64,000 nucleotides of DNA from Ostreococcus lucimarinus CCE9901 (lineage: Eukaryota > Chlorophyta > Mamiellophyceae > Mamiellales > Bathycoccaceae). A model generated the notes under the pieces. It saw nothing but the letters and a program-made list of their open reading frames with translations, ran no database searches and was not told the origin of the DNA. Where the stretch lies: positions 124,001-188,000 of the forward strand of contig NC_009374.1 of the NCBI RefSeq assembly GCF_000092065.1, in the 5' to 3' direction. Made by a program: the position numbers and the translations under genes. Positions 9,003 through 18,267 of this stretch are shown here, piece after piece. Numbering within the stretch: the stretch's first letter is position 1; each line of letters opens with the position of its first letter.

Positions 9003-10532
9003 ATGAGCTCGTCGTTCGCGAAAAAGCTCGCGGACAGCGATAAACGCGTGCGCGATAAGACGTTCGTGAACGTGTCGAAGTGGCTGGCCAGTCGCGAGAC
9101 GCTGACGGCGATCGATGGGAAGAAGCTGTGGCGCGGGTTGTTTTACTCGTATTGGCACGCCGACGGGAGAGCGACGCAGCTGGAGGTGGCGAATAAGATG
9201 GGAGCGCTCGTGCACGTGCTGAATCGCGAGGTGGCGATGGTGTACTTGGAAGCGGGGTTGTGGACGATGCGCACGGAGTGGGGTGGGATAGATAAGCACA
9301 GGATGGATAAGTATTGCTTGTTGACGCGACGCGTGTTGCACCACGGGTTTCGATTCGCGGGCGAACGAGGATGGGATATGGCGGATGATATCGGACGCGC
9401 GATGGCGGAGGCGATATTTGGGGCGCCGAAATCGGCGCAGTTGGAGGGTATCGGGTTCAAGTTGCACGTGGCGGAGGTGTTTTTGAGGGAGGTTGAGGCG
9501 GTGTGTAAGGGTGAGACGGGTTTGGCGATGGACGACGGGGAGGAGGAAATCGAGGCGGGCGCTCCGACGCCGATTCCGAGCGGCGCACTCGCGGCGTTGG
9601 TGGTCGTTTTCATCAACGCCATGCAGAAGGAGGAGAGCAATGTGTTGCTCAAGCGCATCCGCACCGACGTGTTCGAACCACTGACGGATGCGTCGCGAGC
9701 GAGCGAGGATCCGCGCGCGCCGCGTTTGACACCGAGTGCTTTGAAGAAACTTTACGAGCGCGCCATCACGCTCGGTGCCGAGCACGGCGTCGACGATGCG
9801 TGCAGAGAGTCGTTATACGAGTTACACGCCATGTTGAAGAAAGGCGCGAGCAAGATCAAGAAGGACGCCGAGGCGCGTGGTGAGGATCCAGAGGCGGAGG
9901 ACGTCGCGTCGCCACCGAAAAAGCGTAAGCAGAACGGCGTCTCGCAAGAGAGCGCCGGACTCGTCAACGGTTCGACTGCGAAGAAAAAGAAGAAGACGAA
10001 ACGCAAAGTCGACGAAGTCGACAAGCCCGTCGACGAAGAGGCCGCGAAGAAAGAAAAGAAACGTCGTAAGCGCGAACGTCGCCTGGCGAAGGAGCTCGCC
10101 GCGCGAGAAGCAGAGGAAGAGCGAAGCGCTAAGAAGAAGAAGAAGAAAAAGTCAAGCTCAAAGTCATCCGATGATGCCGCGACGGCAAAATCGTCAGACG
10201 CGTCAGAGAGGAGTGGATCGAAGCTGGTCGCCATGCGCGCCGTCGTGGACCGCGGAAACTCCGCGTCGCCGACGCCGTCGCTCGACTCGCTCGACTCCCC
10301 GTCCATGTCCCCGAGATCGAAACGCTTGATGTGGAACGACGAAGGCATCACGTATTCATCCCCGGACCTCCGGGGTCCGATCAACACGAAACGCGGCAAG
10401 CAAAATCTTCGTCTGACGCCGACGAAGACCATCTTCCGTCCGATTCACGGCAAGACCCACAGCGCGCCGCCGAAGCAGACCAAAACAAAGCTCTCCAACG
10501 GCGTCAAGCGTTCCGCCGAAGCATTCTTCTGA
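9003..10532 (+). CDS. RRP1: Ribosomal RNA processing protein 1 (RRP1/Nop52 family)
   Basis: A 509-residue nucleolar protein needed for 27S/28S rRNA maturation. Residues 1-215 form the Nop52 domain: FAKKLADSDKRVRDKTFVN, LWRGLFYSYWHADG, LWTMRTEWGGIDKHRMDKYC and TRRVLHHGF are close to the family pattern. The C-terminal half (about 285-400) is lysine rich, with runs such as AKKKKKTKRKVDE and SAKKKKKKKS that probably act as nucleolar localisation signals. The tail ends with basic and serine/proline-rich segments (SPTPSLDSLDSPSMSPRSKR) that could be phosphorylated. The start at 9003 gives the conserved N-terminus directly. Confidence 0.93.
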   Translation: MSSSFAKKLADSDKRVRDKTFVNVSKWLASRETLTAIDGKKLWRGLFYSYWHADGRATQLEVANKMGALVHVLNREVAMVYLEAGLWTMRTEWGGIDKHRMDKYCLLTRRVLHHGFRFAGERGWDMADDIGRAMAEAIFGAPKSAQLEGIGFKLHVAEVFLREVEAVCKGETGLAMDDGEEEIEAGAPTPIPSGALAALVVVFINAMQKEESNVLLKRIRTDVFEPLTDASRASEDPRAPRLTPSALKKLYERAITLGAEHGVDDACRESLYELHAMLKKGASKIKKDAEARGEDPEAEDVASPPKKRKQNGVSQESAGLVNGSTAKKKKKTKRKVDEVDKPVDEEAAKKEKKRRKRERRLAKELAAREAEEERSAKKKKKKKSSSKSSDDAATAKSSDASERSGSKLVAMRAVVDRGNSASPTPSLDSLDSPSMSPRSKRLMWNDEGITYSSPDLRGPINTKRGKQNLRLTPTKTIFRPIHGKTHSAPPKQTKTKLSNGVKRSAEAFF

Positions 10533-10692
10533 CGAACGCGCGCGAAACCAACCGACGACGACGACGACGACGATGATCCGATTTACATTACCACACTACT
10601 CCTCACTCTTCATTGTAACACGAATGTGTCTCCATACGTAGAAACGCCCTCGCTTCGTCTTCGCGCCTCGCCGCACTCGCCGCCTCTTCGCC

Positions 10693-12201
10693 ATGCCCGC
10701 GCTCGAAGAGGTCGACTGCGAGTTCATCGGCCCCGGCGGCGCGCGCGTCGAACGCGCCCTCGGCGACGTCGTGCGATGTCCCGTCGCCGTTCGCGGCGCG
10801 TGCGCGACGAGCGACGCGCACCCGCGCGACGCCTCGCGTCAACAGTCTGATTCAGCGAAACCGTCGCTCGCGCGCGCGGTCCGCGACGCCGCGCTCTCGA
10901 ACGGCGCGCTCACGGAGATCACCCGCGCGCTGTCGCAGTCGACGCGCGACGGCGCGGCGCCGAAAGCCGCGCTGGCGTGGCACCCGACGAAGGAAATCTT
11001 GGCGACGACGGATGACGGCGGTCGGTGCGCGACGCGCGACGCGGCGATGGATGATAAAGGCGCGGTGCGGGCGCGGAAACGCGCGAGCGACGACGAGAGC
11101 GAGTGCGAGGACGAGGTGACGACGCTGCGGCATCGCGCGCACGGACGGTGCGCGGCGATGGCGTGGCGGCCGAGACGGGGACGAGCGCTCGCGCTCGCGG
11201 GCGCGTCGGGCGTGTGCGTTTGGACGCGAGAGCGACGCGCGACGCGCGCGTCGAGCGCGGTTGCGAGCGAAACAGGAGCGCTAAGCCCGGTCGATGCGGC
11301 GAAAGTGCGAGCGTTGGCGCAGCGCGGGACGAGCGGGAAGACGAGCGGGTACCGTTGGAGGCTTACGATTTACAACGAGCGCGGAGCGCACGAGGCGGGG
11401 CCGACGGCGCCGCCGGGCGGGATATGCGCGTCGGAGTGCGTAGCGTGGAGCCCAGATGGACTTTTACTCGTGGCGTGCTCGCGAAGGTGTCGCGTGATTC
11501 ATTGCTGGGACGTGAGCGCGGGGACGTACACGCCTTTGGGCGGCGGCGGCGCGGGCATCTCCAGAGTCGCCTTCAGCGCGTGCGGAGGTTACCTTCTCGC
11601 CGCGCACGTGGGCGAGGGCTTTAGCGTTTGGCAGTGCGACACGATGACGTGTAGAAAGTGGAGCACGAACGGGCGCGAGGTGACCGCGACGGCCTGGGGC
11701 AACGTGCAAGGGAAGCAGGGAGACGCTCCGGTGGCGTTGATAGCCACGCGCGGTTCGGCGAAGCTCTCCGCCGTGCATCTTTCGCCCAGGGATTGCGTGA
11801 ACGAGATTGCGGCTCACGTGTTACCCTTAGAACTCCCGGACATCGTCGGCGGCGACGCCTCGCGATCTGGGACGAGCGAGCACGACGTCGCGGACATGGT
11901 TTGGGACGCGTCGAGCTCGCGCCTCGCGCTCGCGTTGCGCGGCGGCGACAGAGACGGTGTCGTCGCCCTCTACGCCACGCGCACGACAAACATCGTCAGC
12001 AGCAGTCTGATCGGATACTTCGACACCGCGGATGACGATACCGGCGCGCGCGTACCGGCGCAAGCGGTTAAAATTTCCACCCCGCTCGCCGTCGCCGCCG
12101 GCAGACTCCGCGCGACGCTCGCCGTCGCCTTCGCCAACGGCGACGTCGCCCTCGTCCCGCTCACCTTCGCCGACCCGTCCCTCGCGAGCGCGGCGTCTTA
12201 G
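10693..12201 (+). CDS. AAAS: Nuclear pore WD40 protein ALADIN
   Basis: A 502-residue WD-repeat protein of the nuclear pore complex, close in length to animal ALADIN (about 546). Recognisable blocks in order are LAWHPTKEILATTDD, MAWRPRRGRALALAGASGVCVW, CVAWSPDGLLLVACSRRC, IHCWDVSAGTYTPLGGGGAG, VAFSACGGYLLAA and FSVWQCDTMTCRKW, then the late DMVWDASSSRLALAL and ALYATRT segment and a last blade with VAFANGDVALVPLTF. This order and the WDVS-T-PL step follow ALADIN rather than other WD40 proteins. Residues 110-150 are an acidic insertion. It follows RRP1 on the same strand after 160 bases with no sign of co-transcription. Confidence 0.88.
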   Translation: MPALEEVDCEFIGPGGARVERALGDVVRCPVAVRGACATSDAHPRDASRQQSDSAKPSLARAVRDAALSNGALTEITRALSQSTRDGAAPKAALAWHPTKEILATTDDGGRCATRDAAMDDKGAVRARKRASDDESECEDEVTTLRHRAHGRCAAMAWRPRRGRALALAGASGVCVWTRERRATRASSAVASETGALSPVDAAKVRALAQRGTSGKTSGYRWRLTIYNERGAHEAGPTAPPGGICASECVAWSPDGLLLVACSRRCRVIHCWDVSAGTYTPLGGGGAGISRVAFSACGGYLLAAHVGEGFSVWQCDTMTCRKWSTNGREVTATAWGNVQGKQGDAPVALIATRGSAKLSAVHLSPRDCVNEIAAHVLPLELPDIVGGDASRSGTSEHDVADMVWDASSSRLALALRGGDRDGVVALYATRTTNIVSSSLIGYFDTADDDTGARVPAQAVKISTPLAVAAGRLRATLAVAFANGDVALVPLTFADPSLASAAS

Positions 12202-12315
12202 TTTTTTAGCGGCGAGACACGAGCGCGATCGCTCGCGCGATCGATTGTGATACCGACGGCGTCGGCGTTCGCTCCGGAACCGTCTCGTCCCGAGCCTCAC
12301 TCAAAGACGCACGCC

Positions 12316-13304
12316 ATGCTCGCGAGCGCGCGCCTCGTCGCCCCCGCGTCCGCGTCGCGACGCCCGACGACGTCCCCGAGCGCGTTCCGCGCGCGCGCGT
12401 CGCGCGCGATCGCCGCGCGCGCCGGTAAGAAGCGTTCAATATTCGAAGGTGCGTCAGAGCGCACAGACGTCACGCGACCGAGACTGACGACGCCGCGCGC
12501 GCGCGCGACGCAGAGATGCTGGACGTCATGGAGGGTGGCCCTAAACTGCGCCGCTGGTACGGTTCCGATAGCTCCGTCGGCGACGGCACCGGAGCGTCGG
12601 GCGACGAGAACGGCGACGAGACCGCGGCGTACGGCGACGCCGACGAGGCCGACGAGGACGACGACGACGTCGAGTTGAACCTACCCAAGACGAGCATTTT
12701 GGTCACGAACGCGGACGGCGCGCTCGGAGAATCCATCGTGGTGCAATTGATATTGGCCAAGGCGAGCGTGGTGGCGGCGTGCGAGGCGGAACAGATCGTC
12801 GGCGCGGAGACGCGGTTCGGTCCGTACGTAAACGTGGTGTCGAACTCGATGAGCGCGGGAGCGCGGTTGAACGGCGTGCGCGCGATGGTGGTGACGGACG
12901 CGCTGGAGGAGGATTTATTAGCGGCATGCGTGCGGAGAGGGGTGAAACACGTCGTGCTGGTGTCGAGCGCGAAGAGCGCGGGCGGCGGGTTGTTTCCGAG
13001 CGCCAACGAAAAGGCTCGACGAGATAAAACGAGAGAAGAGCTGGCCAAGCGAAGCGGCGTCGCGCTCACCATCATTCGACCGTGCAGCGTGAAATCATCA
13101 CCGTCGCAAGGTCGAGAGATAAGATTTGGACAGGGCGACACGCTCACGGGGGAGGTGAGCATGGAGGATTTGGCAGAAGTGTGCGCTCGTGCGCTCACGC
13201 GTCCGCCGAAGCCCGGCGAATCTCTCGAGTTCGAAGTCTCCAACGGCGCCGCCGCCGCCGAGCGCGACTGGAAAGCGTTATTCGCACCTCTAGTCATCGT
13301 TTAG
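12316..13304 (+). CDS. Plastid-targeted atypical short-chain dehydrogenase (NAD(P)-binding)
   Basis: Two exons, 12316-12448 and 12514-13304, give 307 residues. The 65-base intron has donor GTGCG, a CTGAC branch site and a CAG acceptor, and restores the frame as IFE-EMLDVMEGG. Residues 1-40 are Ala/Ser/Arg rich, a plausible plastid transit peptide. An acidic linker follows, then a Rossmann fold: ILVTNADGALGESIV (nucleotide loop), VLVSSAKSAGGG (beta strand after helix) and NEKARRDKTREELAKRSG with VALTIIRPC, the arrangement of TIC62/HCF173-type atypical SDRs. The first glycine of the nucleotide loop is replaced by Asn. No substrate can be assigned. Confidence 0.8.
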
Positions 13305-13360
13305 CTACGCTATACATTCTATCAATACAACACCGAATTCGTTTCGTTTCGTCCCGTGAG

Positions 13361-13693
13361 CTAAACCATCATCCAGCGCCAGCGCGTCGCCATCCACGCC
13401 TCGACGTCCACGTCCGCCCCCAATCCCGCGACGTCGTCCCCCGCGCGCGCCCCGATCGACAGCTCTTGCAACTCGCTCGCGAACGACGCCCAAACGACGC
13501 CGCACGCGAGCACGAGCGCGAGCGTGACGACGCGTAACACCCAGCCCTCGGTCGTCGTCGTCGCCGCGTCTGGCTTGACGAGCAGCGCGGCGCGCTCGCC
13601 GCGCCGACGCCGATCGGGATTTTCGTCTCGTCGCTTGTCGCGTCGCGCGCGCACGAACGGAAGAAAAGAGAAGACGGCGCCGAAGAGACCCAT
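13361..13693 (-). CDS. Small single-pass membrane protein, hypothetical
   Basis: A 110-residue open frame with a hydrophobic start (MGLFGAVFSFLPFVRARR), a strongly basic middle and one clear membrane segment around WVLRVVTLALVLACGVVWASF, followed by an acidic tail. It fills the gap between the SDR gene and PEX10 without overlap. The ordered membrane profile argues for a real gene, but I recognise no family, and a GC-rich genome gives many spurious frames. Confidence 0.5.
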   Translation of the reverse strand: MGLFGAVFSFLPFVRARRDKRRDENPDRRRRGERAALLVKPDAATTTTEGWVLRVVTLALVLACGVVWASFASELQELSIGARAGDDVAGLGADVDVEAWMATRWRWMMV

Positions 13694-13764
13694 CGCGCGG
13701 CGACGTCTGCGGTTCGACGCGGCGACGAGTGGCGAACTACGACGCTTCCTAATGACACGTCGAT

Positions 13765-14759
13765 CTAGGCAAGGTTACTCAGGGGAACCAGACTTTGAGG
13801 CGTGGTCGGCGCTCGACACAGCGGACACTCGGGCTTTTTGCTCGCCCACCCCGCGATGCAGCGCCAGCAAAAGACGTGACCGCACGGCGTCGCCGTCGGC
13901 GATTCGCGAGGCGAGAGGCAGAGCGCGCACTTGGCGGCGATCAAAGGCGACGTGGATTTCGATTTTCGAGACGCCGACGCGCCTTCGTCGACGGGATTAC
14001 CGAAGACGTCGAGCCGCGGCGATGCGACGATCGCGGCTTCGATCGCCGGCGAGCCGTCGGATTCGAGCACGCGCGCGCCGACGGACGGCGCCCCCGACGT
14101 CTCGCTCGACCCGCCCCCGCGCGCGAAGCTCGCGACGTTTTCGCACGTCACGACGGCGAGTTGAAACGCCACGAACACGCCTAACAGCGCGTAACTCGGC
14201 CGTTCCTCGCCCGCGTACGCCCCCGTGAACGCGCGTCTCGTCCCGCTCGCTCGGCAGCTCCAATCGTAATACTCCCCGTTCGCGTAAAACAGCGCCAAAT
14301 GCGCCGCGTTCGCGAACCCACCTCGCGCGTCGATCATCGCCTGCCCGTGCGACGTCGTCTCATCCCCCATCCCGCGCTCGACGCGTCGTCCCACGAGCGC
14401 CAGCGCCGTCCTCGCGCTCGCGTCCATCGCTCGCGTCGCCGCGCTCGTCTCCCCGCCCCCCAGCCCGACGCCGCGTTCGTGATTTCGCACCACGCACCCC
14501 CGCAGCTCGCGCGCGATCTCCTCGCCGAACGCATCGATCACGAACCGCGTCCAGAGCGCCCGCGCGCTCGATTTCCTTCCCCGCGCGTCCCCGCTCGCCA
14601 AGTCGCAGTACTCCTCGCCGAGCGTCGCGCGTCCGCTCAGGTACGTCAGCGCCGGGTACGCCGCCCGCCCGCACGCCCGCAGCGCGCGATTCCACCGCAC
14701 CGACAGTCGAGGTCCGAGCGCGCGCGCGCACGCGTCGTGCAGTCGCTCGGCCGTCGCCT

Positions 14760-14793
<34 letters not shown>

Positions 14794-14969
14794 TCGTCAG
14801 TCGTCAAAGTCGTTACGTCATCGCGTCGTCGCGTCGTCGCGTCGCGCGCGTCGTCGCGCGTCGCGCGCGCGTCCGGTGGACGCACCGCGGCGTGCGTCTC
14901 GTCCTTTTGCGCCGCGCGCACGACGTCGGGCCGCGCCGCGCGCGGGAATCCGCGCGAGCGCGTCGCCAT
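13765..14969 (-). CDS. PEX10: Peroxisome biogenesis factor 10 (RING E3 ligase)
   Basis: Two exons, 14886-14969 and 13765-14757, give 358 residues. The 128-base intron (GTGCG donor, CTGAC branch, CAG acceptor) joins [11 protein letters not shown] to [16 protein letters not shown], matching the start of the PEX10 N-terminal domain. [17 protein letters not shown] is the most diagnostic block. Near residue 210-235 a hydrophobic segment ([21 protein letters not shown]) fits the membrane part. The C-terminal C3HC4 RING is complete: [14 protein letters not shown] and CPLC at about residues 302-342. PEX10 works with PEX2 and PEX12 in receptor ubiquitination during peroxisomal import. The exon-2 frame has no ATG at its start, so the spliced model is needed. 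It is divergent from the FKBP gene by 101 bases. Confidence 0.93.
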
Positions 14970-15070
14970 GGATGCGTCCCGAAGTGCCGCGCCACGCGTC
15001 GACGCGCGCGCGTCGTCGCGCGCGCGTGCCACTCGCATATACGCGCGCGCGACGACGCGCGTCGCGCGGC

Positions 15071-16232
15071 ATGGCGTCGACGGTCGAGCGCGTGGGACGC
15101 GCGCGCGCGCCGGTTCGGAAAACCATCCTCACGCATCCCGACGACGACGCCGACGCGCTCGCGCTCGGATGCGCGGTGCACGGTGCGTCGCGCCGCGTTT
15201 GAACGCGAACGGCGCGCGCGCGCGCGAGATCGGGGACTGACGCGACGCCGACGACGGCGCGACGCTTGAACAGCGCACTTTTCGCTTCGCGACGCGACGA
15301 CGGGCGAGACGCTGCGCGACACGAGGGAAGACATGGAACCGATTCAGTTCACGCTGAGCGCGCGGACGGGCATCGCGGACGAGGAGGGAAGGACGCGCGA
15401 CGGCCCGGCGCGCGTGGAGGCGCTGGACGCGTGCGCGATGACGATGCGAGTGGGCGAGCGGGCGACGTTTGAGTGCGGGGCGGCGCTGGCGTACGGGAAG
15501 GAGGGGAACTTTTCGTTCCCGGCGGTGGGGAAAGACAGGGCGGTGGTGTTGGATTTGGAGATATTGGGCGCGCGGGGGAGCGCGGCGGCGCCGGAGATGC
15601 GACAGAGGGACATGACGTACGAGCAACGGGTGGAGCGCGTGCGCGCGCATCGATCGAACGGGAACGCGGCGTTCGCGGGGGGGCGCGCGCGCGAGGCCGT
15701 GCGCGAATACTCGATGGCGTTGACGTACTTGACGGAAGATTTTATGATGCAGTTGTTCGATAAGTACGAGGTCGAGGCGCACGAGGAGTTCGTCGCCGCG
15801 CACGGGAATTTGGCGGCGGCGTATTTGCGATTGGGCGCGTTCGAAGACGCGGTGACGCACGTCGGGTACGTCTTGAAGGTGGACGAGAACAACGCAAAGG
15901 CGTATTACAGGCGCGGTAAGGCGCGAGCGGGTTTAGGGCAGGAGGACGCCGCGAGAGAAGATTTTTTAAAGGCTAAGAAAATTACCGAAGCCGCGGGCCT
16001 CGTCGACGCGAACGTCGTCAAGGCGTTGCGAGAGATCGACGCGGCGATTCGTGATCGCGAGCGGGCGACATCGGCGGCGTTCAAGGGTATTTTCAATACG
16101 AAAACGGACGGTGGCGACGCATCGTCGAATGCCGACGCGAACGTCGCGCGAAAACCGCCGGATGGTGGCGGTTCGTTCATCTCTCGCGCAGTCGCGTCAT
16201 TATTTGGAAAATCGAGGCGCGAGGGGCCGTGA
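15071..16232 (+). CDS. FKBP-TPR immunophilin of the FKBP42/TWD1 type
   Basis: Exons 15071-15182 and 15274-16232 give 356 residues. The 91-base intron joins ALGCAVH to AHFSLRDATTGETLRDTRED, rebuilding the FKBP fold at residues 25-125. This FKBP domain is divergent and may not be catalytic. A TPR region follows at about 140-270: RVRAHRSNGNAAF, YSMALTYLTEDFMMQLFDKY, HGNLAAAYLRLGAFEDAV and NAKAYYRRGKARAGLG. The DDFMFQL-like step and the C-terminal AFKGIF match plant FKBP42 (TWISTED DWARF 1), an HSP90 co-chaperone that aids maturation of ABC transporters. The C-terminal 70 residues are low complexity and end in SFISRAVASLFGKSRR, an amphipathic helix rather than the membrane anchor of TWD1. Confidence 0.82.
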
Positions 16233-16259
16233 GCGCGACACCTCGACGCGTGAAGCAGC

Positions 16260-18218
16260 ATGTCGGAAGAACCGAAAGAAATCACAGGCGCCACTGCGCT
16301 CTGCAAAGTCGCCGCGGCCGGAGGCGTCGAGGTGTGCTTCGCTAATCCCGGGACTTCAGAGATGCACGTCGTCGGCGCGCTGGCCGAGTGCGCGGATATT
16401 CGCAGCGTCCTCGTTCTCCACGAAAACGTCGCCACGGGCGCGGCGGACGGGTACTCTCGCGTCAAGCGCGACGTCAACCGCGATCGAAACGCGATGGCGA
16501 TGACTCTTTTGCATCTCGCCCCTGGCTTGATGAACGGACTTTCGAACTTGCACAACGCGAGCCGCGGCCGGAGCTCCATTCTCAACGTCGTCGGCGAGAT
16601 GAGCACGTTTCATCGAGGTAACGAAGCCCTGTTGGAGAACGATATCGAGTCGCTCGCGCGGACGGTGTCGACGAAATACGTGCACACGAGTGCGGCGGTG
16701 GATGCGATCGCGAGTGATGCTGCGGACGCGATCGAAGCGGCGCTTCGACACCGCGGCGTTGCCACGCAAATCGTGCCGCACGATTTGACTTGGTCTCGCG
16801 TGTTGGACAGTGGCAGACTGAGCGACGCCATCGCGCGCGCCGAAAACGTTCGCAATAGAAGAGACGGCGCCGAAGACGTGGTCGTCACTGATGCCGTTCG
16901 CGCTTTTCTGCGTGAAATGCTCGCTCGCGCGAAACCGTTGGCGCGCGGCGAAGTTCTCTTTTACATCGGAGGCGATGCGTGCGGCGAGGAAGAACTGCGG
17001 ATCGTCGGCGACGTCGCGGAAGCGCTCGGTGCGGACGTGGTGTGTGAGTGCTTCTTTTCTTGCATCGAACGCGGTGGCGATATGCCCAAAGTGCAGCGCG
17101 CGCCTTACTTTCCGAAAGACGCGGCGAACGCGTTCGCCAAGTACAAAGTCGTCATTTTTCTCGACGTGCCGCGACCGCCAACGGCGATGTTCGGCTACCG
17201 CGATTCTCCGACGAAGTTGTTCGCACAGAACGACGACGACATGTGGTTTGTCGATCCTCCCGGAAACGCGATGATGCTTGACGTCTTGCGCGCGCTCGCG
17301 ATGGAAGTGAATATCGGCGTTCAATGCGCGCCGAAGATGTCAGACGTCGCCGCCGTCGTTGAGCACGTCGTTTCCGAAGCGCTCGCGAAATCGGTCGAGG
17401 ACAAGGAGGATAGTTTGTGGAACTACGGGATGACGAGCACGAAGGCAGTGAGCGTGCACGACAAACTGTGCAAAGAGTTCGACATCAAGTTACAATCGAC
17501 GATTGTGTTCAATCACAATTCGATCAACGCGCTCACGAACGCCGTCGCGACAAAGCTCGGCATCGCAGACGAATCACCGAAGACTGCGATCGCACCGAAG
17601 GACGTAGACGCCAGCCCAAAGTCCACGCTCGAGGGTGAATACGTCCAAGTGCGATGCGATTCACCGACGGGCGCCTTGAACGGTGCCAAGGTGTGTCGAA
17701 TCATAGCCGGCATGCAACCAGCCGGCGCGATCGTCGTGGACGAATCGCTCACCTCTGGATCGACGTACTGGAAGGACAGCGAATCGTCGGCGCGTTTTAC
17801 GCACATGACGCTCACCGGCGGTTCCATCGGTTTCGCGAACGCCGCGGCGGTCGGGGTCGCTTTGGCCGCGCCCGAGAGACAAACGATCGCGCTCGTCGGC
17901 GACGGTTCGGCTCAATACACCGTCCAGGCCCTTTGGACGCAGGCGCGCGAGAAACTCAACGTCGTCACCGTGATCATGAACAACTCCAAGTATCAAATTC
18001 TCCGCGTCGAGTGCGCTATCCAGGGCGTTCGCGCGTCCGGAGGCGCGTGCGACTCGCTCACGAAACTCGACGACCCCTCGATCGACTGGTGCAAACTCGC
18101 CGAAGGGTACGGTGTTCGCGGCGTCCGCACCACTACCTGCGAGGAGTTTGCAGACGCGTTCGCGCGCGCGCTCGACGCCGACGGTCCGACGCTTATCGAT
18201 GCTGTTTTAGAGGCGTGA
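16260..18218 (+). CDS. TPP-dependent acetolactate-synthase-like enzyme with an inserted acyl-carrier-like domain
   Basis: A 652-residue uninterrupted frame. The N-terminal TPP pyrimidine domain (residues 5-190) has VCFANPGTSEMH, the catalytic glutamate in LVLHENVATGAADGYSR (Glu55) and LLHLAPGLMNGLSNLHNA, typical of benzoylformate decarboxylase and the IlvB-like group. A central domain follows. Residues about 360-430 look like an acyl or peptidyl carrier protein: SLWNYGMTSTKAVSVHDKL, then KEFDIKLQSTIVFNH and NALTNAVATKL, with Ser393 where the phosphopantetheine would attach. The C-terminal TPP domain resumes with GDGSAQYTVQALW (547-) and the paired Asn at 574-575, the complete cofactor motif. 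No transit peptide is evident. Substrate is unknown; the ACP insertion suggests a carrier-bound donor or acceptor. Confidence 0.85.
   Translation: MSEEPKEITGATALCKVAAAGGVEVCFANPGTSEMHVVGALAECADIRSVLVLHENVATGAADGYSRVKRDVNRDRNAMAMTLLHLAPGLMNGLSNLHNASRGRSSILNVVGEMSTFHRGNEALLENDIESLARTVSTKYVHTSAAVDAIASDAADAIEAALRHRGVATQIVPHDLTWSRVLDSGRLSDAIARAENVRNRRDGAEDVVVTDAVRAFLREMLARAKPLARGEVLFYIGGDACGEEELRIVGDVAEALGADVVCECFFSCIERGGDMPKVQRAPYFPKDAANAFAKYKVVIFLDVPRPPTAMFGYRDSPTKLFAQNDDDMWFVDPPGNAMMLDVLRALAMEVNIGVQCAPKMSDVAAVVEHVVSEALAKSVEDKEDSLWNYGMTSTKAVSVHDKLCKEFDIKLQSTIVFNHNSINALTNAVATKLGIADESPKTAIAPKDVDASPKSTLEGEYVQVRCDSPTGALNGAKVCRIIAGMQPAGAIVVDESLTSGSTYWKDSESSARFTHMTLTGGSIGFANAAAVGVALAAPERQTIALVGDGSAQYTVQALWTQAREKLNVVTVIMNNSKYQILRVECAIQGVRASGGACDSLTKLDDPSIDWCKLAEGYGVRGVRTTTCEEFADAFARALDADGPTLIDAVLEA
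17337..17560 (+). other. ACP/PCP-like domain encoded inside the TPP enzyme
   Basis: Approximate limits of the carrier-like domain. Helix 1 is VAAVVEHVVSEALAK, the attachment loop is YGMTSTKAV (serine codon at 17436-17438), helix 2 is VHDKLCKEF, the PKS-type step IKLQSTIVFNHNSINAL leads into helix 4. Its length of about 70 residues is that of a normal carrier domain. Family limits and modification are inferred. Confidence 0.7.
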
Positions 18219-18267
18219 GTTCTAGAATCGCTCGCTCGCTCACGTACATTTCATGTTCATTTTACAA

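Noticed and set aside
14761-14830. GCGTC/GTCGCGTC tandem runs as a possible CRISPR or minisatellite
   Set aside because: Five-to-eight-base units inside the PEX10 intron; simple repeats without spacers.
15333-16232. FKBP gene starting at the ATG at 15333
   Set aside because: This would cut away the first FKBP strands; the spliced model from 15071 restores them with proper splice signals.
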